From Bacteroidales bacterium UBA2764 (GTDB lineage: Bacteria > Bacteroidota > Bacteroidia > Bacteroidales > Paludibacteraceae), in assembly GCA_002352705.1 (NCBI GenBank), contig DEIW01000193.1, positions 2,858-8,118 on the forward strand: a stretch of DNA of 5,261 nt. Reading direction: 5' to 3'. The notes beneath the pieces were generated by a model. That model saw only the letters and a program-made list of their open reading frames with translations. It ran no database searches and was not told the DNA's origin. Every line of letters begins with the position of its first letter. Position 1 is the stretch's first letter. Made by a program: the position numbers and the translations under genes. Shown here piece by piece: positions 1-5,261 of this stretch.

Positions 1-111
1 ATCGCACAATTAGGCATAGACATCCCTCTGCCCAAAGACTTATTCAAAGGTTCGCTGCCTTCCATTACTTTCAGCGACAAAACCGGAAATATTATTTCTA
101 TTTCGAAATGA
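1..111 (+). CDS. C-terminal end of an unidentified protein (partial, 36 codons visible)
   Basis: Reading from base 1 gives 36 open codons and a TGA stop at 109-111. The visible tail contains LGIDIPLPKDLFKGSLP and ends in NIISISK. The stop overlaps the ATG of the next gene in an ATGA arrangement, which supports a real, translationally coupled upstream gene. I do not recognise the protein. In many Bacteroidota the gene before the DUF4835-recN pair is, from memory, coaBC, but this tail does not resemble the CoaB C-terminus, which usually ends in an amphipathic helix that follows a Lys-rich segment. The alternation of hydrophobic and polar residues near the end suggests beta strands, as in lipoprotein-carrier or AsmA-like proteins, but that is only an impression. 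The start and most of the gene lie outside the window. Confidence 0.7.
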   Translation: MAQLGIDIPLPKDLFKGSLPSITFSDKTGNIISISK

Positions 112-1010
112 GAAAGATAATCACCATCATCGCCCTATTAGCATGTGTCGGGCTCTCCGCACAGGAACTCAAATGTACCGTTACCATCAATTCGGACCAG
201 ATTGAAGGCTCGAACAAACAGGTGTATGAGACCCTGAAAACAGCCATTGAGGGGTACATGAATGACAACCGCTGGACGAACATGACCTATGCGGAGAAAG
301 AACGCATCGAATGTAATATGCTTATAGTGGTTAAAGAGGTTTCGGACAACCTGTATAAATGCGAGATGACCCTTCAAAGCCGTCGTCCCGTATATGGAAC
401 CACCTACACCACTCCGCTGTTGAATTTTAAGGACAATGCCTTCAATTTCAGTTATCAGGAATACGACCGAATAGAGTACCAGCAAAATACTTTTACAACC
501 AACCTCACAGCGATGTTGGCGTACTATTGCTACCTCATCATCGGCCATGACCAAGACAGTTTCCAACGGTTAGGCGGAACTCCGTTCTTCCAGCAGTGTG
601 AGCAGATAGTGAGTGCCTGCCAGAGTGCCAGCATGGATAACTCCGAGCAAAAAGGATGGCTGGCTTTTGACAGTAACAGAAACCGTTACGCCTTGATTAA
701 CAATCTCTTGGACGAGGCATTCAAGAAATATCGTAATTTCTACTATGACTATCATCGTCTGGGCTTGGATGAGATGAGCGGAAATGTGACCAACGGAAGG
801 GCCCGAATAGCCGAAGGTCTTCCTGTGCTCAAAGAAGCATATCGTGCGCGACCCGCTACATATGTCATCAATACTTTTCTGGACGCAAAGGCCGAGGAAC
901 TTGTGGATATCTTCCGCAAAGGAACAGACAAAGAGAAAAAAGATATATATGAATTGCTGACGGACATCGACCCGACCAGGCAGAATACGTATGAGCGAAT
1001 TACAAAGTAA
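108..1010 (+). CDS. porD: DUF4835 family exported protein, PorD-type (type IX secretion associated)
   Basis: This 300-residue protein matches what I know of the DUF4835 family, named type IX secretion protein PorD in some annotations; its molecular role is not well defined. Residues 1-18 form a signal peptide: R2-K3, a hydrophobic core of about 4-16, and a likely signal peptidase I site after A18 (LSA|QE). The mature protein should therefore be periplasmic or outer-membrane associated. Family-like blocks are the INSDQIEGSNKQVYETL segment (27-43) followed by RWTN (55-58), RIEC (66-69), the RRPVYGTTYTTPLLNF segment (92-107), and an ARIAEGLP helix region in the last quarter. The length is near the roughly 300 residues usual for the family. 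The ATG at 108 is chosen because it begins a clean signal peptide and overlaps the previous stop by four bases. recN follows 63 bases later, a linkage I associate with Bacteroidota. No other type IX gene is visible, so a secretion role is inferred from the family only. Confidence 0.85.
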   Translation: MRKIITIIALLACVGLSAQELKCTVTINSDQIEGSNKQVYETLKTAIEGYMNDNRWTNMTYAEKERIECNMLIVVKEVSDNLYKCEMTLQSRRPVYGTTYTTPLLNFKDNAFNFSYQEYDRIEYQQNTFTTNLTAMLAYYCYLIIGHDQDSFQRLGGTPFFQQCEQIVSACQSASMDNSEQKGWLAFDSNRNRYALINNLLDEAFKKYRNFYYDYHRLGLDEMSGNVTNGRARIAEGLPVLKEAYRARPATYVINTFLDAKAEELVDIFRKGTDKEKKDIYELLTDIDPTRQNTYERITK

Positions 1011-1070
1011 GTTGAAAGTTGAGAGTTGAGAGTTGAAAGAAGTAGGAAAGTTGAAAGTTTAAAGTTTTAA
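1011..1070 (+). repeat. Cytosine-free period-7 tandem repeat in the porD-recN spacer
   Basis: The spacer is built from 7-base units of the form GTTGARA: GTTGAAA (1011-1017), GTTGAGA (1018-1024), GTTGAGA (1025-1031), GTTGAAA (1032-1038), an 11-base irregular stretch (1039-1049), GTTGAAA (1050-1056), then two degenerate units GTTTAAA (1057-1063) and GTTTTAA (1064-1070). The whole spacer, 1011-1073, has no cytosine on the + strand, so its RNA cannot form G-C pairs internally. Similar simple repeats occur, from memory, between genes of other Bacteroidales. No promoter or terminator signal is visible in it. Confidence 0.85.
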
Positions 1071-1073
1071 GAA

Positions 1074-2654
1074 ATGCTCAAGCATTTACACATACAGAAC
1101 TACGCGTTGATTAGTCATCTGGACATTGATTTCGGTCCGGGTTTCTCTGTGCTGACGGGTGAGACGGGCGCCGGTAAATCCATTATCCTCGGAGCTCTGG
1201 GGCTGGTGTTAGGCGCACGCGCTGACAGCAAGTCGATTACCGATGGTGAGGACAAGTGCATTATCGAGGCGGAGTTCGATGACACCATCATCCGCCGCGA
1301 GTTATATGCTAACGGAAAGAGCCGTTCGTTTGTGGATGACAGCATAGTGAGTCTGCAGGAGTTAAAGAGCCTGGCAACCAGACTGATTGACATCCATTCC
1401 CAGCATGCAAACCTGTTGATTGAGAATGCAGCCTTCCAACTGGAGGTAGTAGATGCAGTAGCTCATAACACCACGCTGTTAGAGGCTTATCAAACCGTAT
1501 ATGCCCGATATATGGCAGCTGTCGAGGAATGGCAAAGGCTGCAGGCTCTCGCTAAAAAAAGCCTGCAAGACGCGGATTATATTCAATACCGGTACAAGAT
1601 GCTTGACGATGCGGATTTGCAGGAAGGCGAGATGGAGGAAGTGGACGCAGAACAGTACCGGTTGAGCCATGCTGAGGAAATACGTCAGGCCTTGATGACT
1701 GCGGTCACGGCGCTTAATGGAGATCCGGATGGCGGAGGAGCGATAGAAGCTCTGCGGGCATGCCGGTTGGACGAAGCAGCGCCGGAACTACAGGAACGCA
1801 TTGACAGCGCGCGTATAGAGCTCCAAGACATCACCGACGAAGCGGAACGCAAACTGAATAACGTAGAGATGGATCCGCAACGACTGATGTGGGTGGAAGA
1901 ACGTATAGCCGCTTTGGAGGAATTACGCCATAAGTTCAATGCCGAGACCATAGAGGAGCTGATCACCATGCGTGACGAACTGGCAGAACAGGTGAACAGA
2001 ATGGACAGCTTCGATTTTGATATCGAGCAGGCACGAAAAGACATGGAGACTGAGAAAGCCCGGCTGACTGCAGCCGGCGGTGCTCTGACAAAGAGCCGTC
2101 AAGCGGTTATTCCACAAATATGCAAACAGTTGGAGAACGACCTGACACGTCTGGGTGTCGTCCACGCCAAGGTAGAACTGTCGCTCTCCCCCGCCCCTGA
2201 TTTCACGGAGCAGGGCATGGATGAGGTACAACTGCTCTTTGCCGCAAACCTCAACCAGAGCCTGAGACCGGTGAGTGAAGTAGCGTCCGGAGGTGAAATA
2301 AGCAGATTGATGCTATGCGTCAAGGCCTTGACCGCCAGCACAAAAGGTCTGCCGACCATCATCTTTGACGAGATAGACACCGGCGTGAGCGGAGGCATCG
2401 CCACCCAGATGGCAGGTATCATGCGGGAAATGGCTGCCCACCGGCAGATTATAGCAATCACCCACTTGCCTCAGATAGCAGCACAAGGAGAGTGCCATTA
2501 TAAGGTTTATAAAGCGGACACCGACAAGCGCACCGAGACGCATATCAACCGTCTGACAGACGAAGAACGAATCACAGAGATTGCCTCGATGCTAAGCGGA
2601 AACAACATCACGGAGTCCGCCTTACAAACGGCACAGGAACTCTTAAAGAGATGA
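1074..2654 (+). CDS. recN: DNA repair protein RecN (SMC-like ATPase)
   Basis: RecN is a cytoplasmic SMC-like ATPase that acts early in recombinational repair of double-strand breaks with RecA. All ATPase signatures are present: Walker A GETGAGKS (29-36), Q-loop region IHSQH with Q110, ABC signature SGGEIS (405-410), Walker B with DEID (D432, E433), D-loop GVSGG (437-441), and the H-loop ITHLPQIA with H464. Between the two ATPase halves, about residues 150-370 are Glu/Arg/Leu-rich and fit the antiparallel coiled-coil arm, including the RecN-typical MDPQRLMWVEERIAALEEL. The ATG at 1074 gives the canonical N-terminus (MLKHLHIQNYALI). At 526 residues it is shorter than the usual 550 or so; the shortfall appears to lie after F68, where the family normally carries about 20 further residues before the conserved RREL block. 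It is probably co-transcribed with porD and rarA. No SOS box could be identified. Confidence 0.97.
   Translation: MLKHLHIQNYALISHLDIDFGPGFSVLTGETGAGKSIILGALGLVLGARADSKSITDGEDKCIIEAEFDDTIIRRELYANGKSRSFVDDSIVSLQELKSLATRLIDIHSQHANLLIENAAFQLEVVDAVAHNTTLLEAYQTVYARYMAAVEEWQRLQALAKKSLQDADYIQYRYKMLDDADLQEGEMEEVDAEQYRLSHAEEIRQALMTAVTALNGDPDGGGAIEALRACRLDEAAPELQERIDSARIELQDITDEAERKLNNVEMDPQRLMWVEERIAALEELRHKFNAETIEELITMRDELAEQVNRMDSFDFDIEQARKDMETEKARLTAAGGALTKSRQAVIPQICKQLENDLTRLGVVHAKVELSLSPAPDFTEQGMDEVQLLFAANLNQSLRPVSEVASGGEISRLMLCVKALTASTKGLPTIIFDEIDTGVSGGIATQMAGIMREMAAHRQIIAITHLPQIAAQGECHYKVYKADTDKRTETHINRLTDEERITEIASMLSGNNITESALQTAQELLKR
1540..1567. repeat. Perfect 8-base inverted repeat around an A7 run, inside recN
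   Basis: TGCAGGCT (1540-1547) and AGCCTGCA (1560-1567) are exact reverse complements separated by 12 bases. A run of seven A (1554-1560) fills the end of the loop and supplies the first base of the right arm. It lies in the coding sequence for the first part of the coiled-coil arm (codons read Ala-Lys-Lys-Ser). It does not have the layout of an intrinsic terminator on either strand, because the A/T run is in the loop rather than after the stem. It may be chance. Confidence 0.55.
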
Positions 2655-2683
2655 CCAAACGGTAAATGACTAAACAGTAAATG
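2651..2683 (+). repeat. 15-base tandem repeat at the recN-rarA junction, forming mini-ORFs
   Basis: Two adjacent copies of ATGACYAAACRGTAA occupy 2651-2665 and 2666-2680, followed by the start of a third (ATGA, 2681-2684). The copies differ at two positions. Each copy is itself a complete reading frame, ATG plus three codons plus TAA (MTKR and MTKQ), so stop and start codons abut (TAAATG) at each boundary. The first ATG overlaps the recN TGA (2652-2654) as ATGA. The third ATG (2681) opens a six-codon frame ending at TAG 2699-2701, just inside rarA in another frame. The rest of the recN-rarA spacer, to 2688, is AT-rich and shows no promoter or terminator. Confidence 0.85.
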
Positions 2684-2688
2684 ATTTT

Positions 2689-3909
2689 ATGTTACCTTTA
2701 GCAGAAAGACTCCGACCCAAAAGTCTGGATGAATATATAGGTCAAAAACATCTGGTAGGCCAAGGGGCAATTCTCCGCCAGATGATTGAGAGCGGCAATA
2801 TCGCTTCCTTCATTCTATGGGGTCCTCCGGGCGTGGGCAAGACAACCCTCGCACGAATTATCGCCCATCAACTCCAGCGCCCGTTCTATACCCTCTCTGC
2901 CGTGACAAGCGGCGTAAAAGAGGTACGCGATGTGATTGACAAGGCCAAGCGTACCGCCTCCATGAACAGCGGACTCTTTGCACCTGCTGACGGCCGAAGT
3001 CCCATACTCTTCATTGATGAGATACACCGGTTCAGCAAGAGCCAGCAGGACAGCCTTCTGGGCGCGGTAGAAGAAGGTACCATCACTCTGATTGGCGCCA
3101 CTACGGAGAACCCCAGTTTTGAGGTTATCACGCCGCTTTTGAGCCGGTGTCAGGTATATGTGCTCAAGTCCCTTGACAAAACGGACCTTATGGAGTTGTT
3201 AAACCGCGCACTGACCCAAGATGAACATATCCGCTCCCTCGGGTTGGAGGTCAAAGAGACAGAGGCACTTCTGCGGTATAGTGGCGGTGACGCACGCAAG
3301 TTACTCAATATCATTGAGTTAGTAAGTAACAGTGGCGTAAAGACTATTGATAATGAGACCGTAACCAAGCAACTCCAGCAAAACCCTGTTGCCTATGACA
3401 AAGACGGCGAGATGCATTATGATATCATCTCTGCCTTTATCAAATCCGTGCGCGGCAGTGACCCGCAGGCGGCTATCTATTGGCTGGCACGGATGATAGA
3501 AGGCGGCGAGGACCCGAAATTCATTGCCCGACGGCTTGTTATCCTTGCCAGCGAAGACATTGGTCTGGCGAACCCGAATGCCATGCTTCTGGCAAACACC
3601 TGCTTTGAAGTGGTCAATAAAATAGGATGGCCTGAAGGACGGATACCTTTGGCGGAGACGACCATCTATCTGGCAACCTGCAAGAAGGATAACTCCGCTT
3701 ATCTGGCTATCGACGGGGCATTGGCAAAGGTTCGCGAGACCGGCAACCTGCCTGTCCCCTTGCACCTGAGGAATGCCCCTACAAGCCTGATGAAGGACTT
3801 GGGTTATGCAGACGGATACCTTTATCCGCATGATTTTCCGGGACACTGGGTAGCCCAACAATACTTGCCGGACGAATTAACCGGAACGGTCTTTTGGAAG
3901 AAAGAATAA
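2689..3909 (+). CDS. rarA: Replication-associated recombination protein A (RarA/MgsA, AAA+ ATPase)
   Basis: RarA is a clamp-loader-like AAA+ ATPase of the RarA/WRNIP1/Mgs1 family that acts at stalled or gapped replication forks. It opens with the family hallmark PLAERLRPKSLDEYIGQKHL (3-22). The ATPase core shows Walker A GPPGVGKT (45-52, K51), Walker B ILFIDE plus IHRF (106-115), sensor 1 GATTENPSF (136-144), an arginine-finger SRC (152-154) and sensor 2 GGDARKLLN (199-207, R203). From about residue 242, HYDIISAFIKSVRGSDPQAA begins the C-terminal MgsA-type oligomerisation domain, with the conserved IARRLVILASEDIGLANP later. At 406 residues it is somewhat shorter than the roughly 420-450 usual; the protein ends soon after LPDELTG, where relatives carry a further tail of about 15 residues. 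It follows recN by 34 bases, and its TAA stop abuts the hemW GTG in the same frame. Confidence 0.97.
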   Translation: MLPLAERLRPKSLDEYIGQKHLVGQGAILRQMIESGNIASFILWGPPGVGKTTLARIIAHQLQRPFYTLSAVTSGVKEVRDVIDKAKRTASMNSGLFAPADGRSPILFIDEIHRFSKSQQDSLLGAVEEGTITLIGATTENPSFEVITPLLSRCQVYVLKSLDKTDLMELLNRALTQDEHIRSLGLEVKETEALLRYSGGDARKLLNIIELVSNSGVKTIDNETVTKQLQQNPVAYDKDGEMHYDIISAFIKSVRGSDPQAAIYWLARMIEGGEDPKFIARRLVILASEDIGLANPNAMLLANTCFEVVNKIGWPEGRIPLAETTIYLATCKKDNSAYLAIDGALAKVRETGNLPVPLHLRNAPTSLMKDLGYADGYLYPHDFPGHWVAQQYLPDELTGTVFWKKE

Positions 3910-5004
3910 GTGGCAGGACTATATATACATATACCGTTTTGCAAACAGAGATGTCTGTACTGCGATTTCTTCTCCACCACCCTTTTATCACGGCGTGAAG
4001 AGTACATCCTGTCGCTGTTAAAAGAAATCGAAGAACGGCAAAACGAAGCCGGAGAAGCTATTCGCACCGTATATATCGGAGGAGGAACACCCAGCACGAT
4101 GCCTATAGAATGCGTAGAGGCTATCCTGCGGAAGATAAAAAGTAACGACGTCACGGAATATACGTTTGAACTCAATCCGGGCGATGCAACGGAGGACTAC
4201 CTCAGCCGGTTACGACGGGCGGGAGTGAACAGACTATCTATCGGCGTACAGTCATTTCAGGATGACCTGTTGCACCTCATCGGAAGAAGACACAACGCCC
4301 GACAAGCGAAAGAGGCAGTCCGTATGGCGCAGAAAGCCGGATTTGACGATATATCCATTGATCTGATGTACGCTTTGCCTACCCAGACTATGGACCAATG
4401 GAAAGCGGATATCCGCACCGCCCTTTCGCTCCACGTACAACATCTCTCGTCCTACGGACTGATGTACGAAGAAGGCACAGTAATGACACGTATGCGGGAC
4501 CAAGGGGCGATTACGGAGACGGACGAGGAGACTGAAAACGCCATGTATGACTATCTCTGCGCACGGCTCGAAGAGGCGGGATGGACTCATTATGAAGTCA
4601 GTAATTTCGCACTGCCCGGTTATGAGGCCCTGCATAACAGCAGTTATTGGGACGGTACCCCATATATCGGTGTAGGAGCCGGGGCACATAGTTATATCGG
4701 CAGGGTACGGAGTTGGAATCCCGCGGATCTGGAGGCATATATTCGCGGCATGGAAGACGGCTCATTGGTACGGGAGAGTGAAACGCTCACCGACCGGGAC
4801 CTCTACAACGAGCGGATCATGTTGGGGCTGAGGACGAACAAAGGGATCCCCTTATCGGACGTAAACGTCCGTAATGGTCACGAAATGGTCACGAAAATGA
4901 CAGTCAAAGACCAGTTGTTACGCATTACAGAGGACGGCAGGTTAGTCGCCACACAAAAAGGATTGCACGTATTAAATAGAATAATTGAAGATTTGATGAT
5001 ATGA
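3910..5004 (+). CDS. hemW: Radical SAM heme chaperone HemW (HemN-like)
   Basis: HemW binds heme and a radical-SAM [4Fe-4S] cluster and is thought to deliver heme to respiratory enzymes; it is not the oxygen-independent coproporphyrinogen oxidase HemN. The start of the protein is YIHIPFCKQRCLYCDFFS, with cluster ligands C11, C15 and C18. The residues after the third cysteine are DF, as in HemW, where true HemN has a fourth cysteine (CxC). Further motifs are GGGTPS (57-62), ELNPGD (87-92), NRLSIGVQSF (107-116), the HN..YW....YIGVGAGAHSY block starting at H242, and NERIMLGLRT (300-309). The GTG at 3910 is the only credible start: the codon before it is the rarA TAA, the Cys motif begins at residue 11, and the next in-frame ATG is codon 64. 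A weak purine-rich GGAAGAAAG lies at 3896-3904. The length of 364 is about 10-20 residues short of the family, with the loss around residues 317-331. Confidence 0.96.
   Translation: MAGLYIHIPFCKQRCLYCDFFSTTLLSRREEYILSLLKEIEERQNEAGEAIRTVYIGGGTPSTMPIECVEAILRKIKSNDVTEYTFELNPGDATEDYLSRLRRAGVNRLSIGVQSFQDDLLHLIGRRHNARQAKEAVRMAQKAGFDDISIDLMYALPTQTMDQWKADIRTALSLHVQHLSSYGLMYEEGTVMTRMRDQGAITETDEETENAMYDYLCARLEEAGWTHYEVSNFALPGYEALHNSSYWDGTPYIGVGAGAHSYIGRVRSWNPADLEAYIRGMEDGSLVRESETLTDRDLYNERIMLGLRTNKGIPLSDVNVRNGHEMVTKMTVKDQLLRITEDGRLVATQKGLHVLNRIIEDLMI
4856..4896 (+). repeat. Palindrome plus 11-base tandem duplication in the 3' part of hemW
   Basis: CGGACG (4856-4861) and CGTCCG (4866-4871) form a perfect 6-base stem around the loop TAAA. 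Four bases later TGGTCACGAAA occurs twice in direct tandem, 4875-4885 and 4886-4896, with no mismatch. The unit is 11 bases, not a multiple of three, so the two copies are read in different frames (hemW codons 322-329, NGHEMVTK). This patch coincides with the segment where the protein departs from normal HemW sequence. Confidence 0.8.
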
Positions 5005-5261
5005 ATAAAAAGAGTTGGTATAAACCGTTTCTGATTTGGTTTTGGAGCCTCTATTTCGGAGGATTACTGTTGGTTTGGTTCGTAATTTGGTTGATTACGA
5101 AAGGCGCATTGGGTTACCTGCCGCCGTTGGAGGAATTACAGAACCCGAAGAACACTTTTGCCAGTGAGATTATCTCGGCGGATATGCAGTCTTTAGGACG
5201 TTATTACCGCTATGAAAACCGTGTTGGCGTGCAGTATACGGATCTCTCACCGAACCTGATT
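5001..5261 (+). CDS. mrcA: Penicillin-binding protein 1A, class A (transglycosylase/transpeptidase), N-terminal part
   Basis: An open frame of 87 codons starts at ATG 5001, overlaps the hemW stop by four bases (ATGA) and runs off the window end. The protein begins with a short basic cytoplasmic stretch (N2-K8), then one Trp-rich membrane helix at about residues 10-33 (W13, W15, W26, W30), giving an N-in, periplasm-out topology. After it comes LPPLEELQNPKNTFASEIIS (40-59), then SAD, LGRYYRYENR (65-74) and the LSPNL block (82-86). This is the standard lead-in to the GT51 peptidoglycan glycosyltransferase domain of Bacteroidota PBP1A. The catalytic glutamate motif (EDxxF) is expected just beyond the window, so it and the penicillin-binding domain cannot be checked. 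Family assignment is firm; the symbol mrcA (ponA in some annotations) is by similarity only. Confidence 0.9.
   Translation, partial: MNKKSWYKPFLIWFWSLYFGGLLLVWFVIWLITKGALGYLPPLEELQNPKNTFASEIISADMQSLGRYYRYENRVGVQYTDLSPNLI

Noticed and set aside
135..146. Possible lipoprotein signal in PorD (LLAC, cysteine 13)
   Set aside because: The hydrophobic core before C13 would be very short, the -2 residue is atypical, no acidic lipoprotein export signal follows, and the LSA|QE signal peptidase I site at 18/19 fits the family better.
138..566. Minus-strand open frame of 142 codons opposite porD
   Set aside because: It is fully antisense to a confident signal-peptide-bearing family protein and has no family resemblance of its own.
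1011..1073. Promoter or intrinsic terminator between porD and recN
   Set aside because: No TTTG...TAnnTTTG pair is present, and a cytosine-free spacer cannot form the GC-rich stem of a terminator.
3319..3861. Long open frame of 180 codons on the minus strand opposite rarA
   Set aside because: It lies entirely inside the conserved rarA coding sequence, shows no recognisable domain, and is explained by the codon composition of the sense gene.
4252..4689. Minus-strand open frame of 145 codons opposite hemW
   Set aside because: It is antisense to conserved HemW motifs (VQSF, AGAHSY) and has no independent support.
3910..5004. Annotation as HemN, oxygen-independent coproporphyrinogen III oxidase
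   Set aside because: The cluster motif is CxxxCxxCDF without the fourth cysteine of HemN, the protein is about 364 rather than about 450 residues, and the N-terminal extension of HemN is absent.
1..5261. A new defence, mobile or secretion system
   Set aside because: Every complete gene belongs to a known conserved family, there are no transposases, integrases, toxin-antitoxin pairs, CRISPR repeats or attachment sites, and a single PorD-type gene does not make a type IX secretion locus.

Overview
The window looks like ordinary chromosomal DNA from a member of the Bacteroidota, most likely order Bacteroidales. The evidence is a DUF4835/PorD-type secreted protein (a family I know only from this phylum) placed directly before recN, Bacteroidota-like versions of RarA, HemW and penicillin-binding protein 1A, A-rich start regions without strong Shine-Dalgarno sequences, and short simple tandem repeats in the gene spacers. 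I cannot name the genus.

All recognisable genes lie on the + strand and are tightly packed. From left to right: the last 36 codons of an unidentified gene (1-111); a DUF4835/PorD-type exported protein (108-1010, 4-base overlap with the previous gene); recN (1074-2654, after a 63-base cytosine-free repeat spacer); rarA/mgsA (2689-3909, after a 34-base spacer that continues a 15-base tandem repeat); hemW (3910-5004, GTG start directly after the rarA stop codon and in the same frame); and the first 87 codons of a bifunctional class A penicillin-binding protein (5001 to the window end, 4-base overlap with hemW). No promoter of the Bacteroidota type (TTTG near -33, TAnnTTTG near -7) and no hairpin-plus-T-run terminator was seen in any spacer, so the simplest reading is one polycistronic unit entering from the left and leaving to the right.

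The gene products do not form one pathway. RecN (SMC-like double-strand-break repair ATPase) and RarA (AAA+ ATPase at stalled replication forks) belong together functionally. PorD and PBP1A act in the envelope. HemW is a radical-SAM heme chaperone. There is no tRNA, rRNA, CRISPR array, insertion sequence or sign of a new defence or mobile system.

The points that merit a second look are small: two different tandem-repeat spacers (period 7 and period 15, the latter made of back-to-back four-codon mini-ORFs), a palindrome plus 11-base tandem duplication in hemW where the protein departs from its family, a probable internal deletion in the RecN head domain, the one-stop-codon rarA-hemW junction, and the unidentified first gene.
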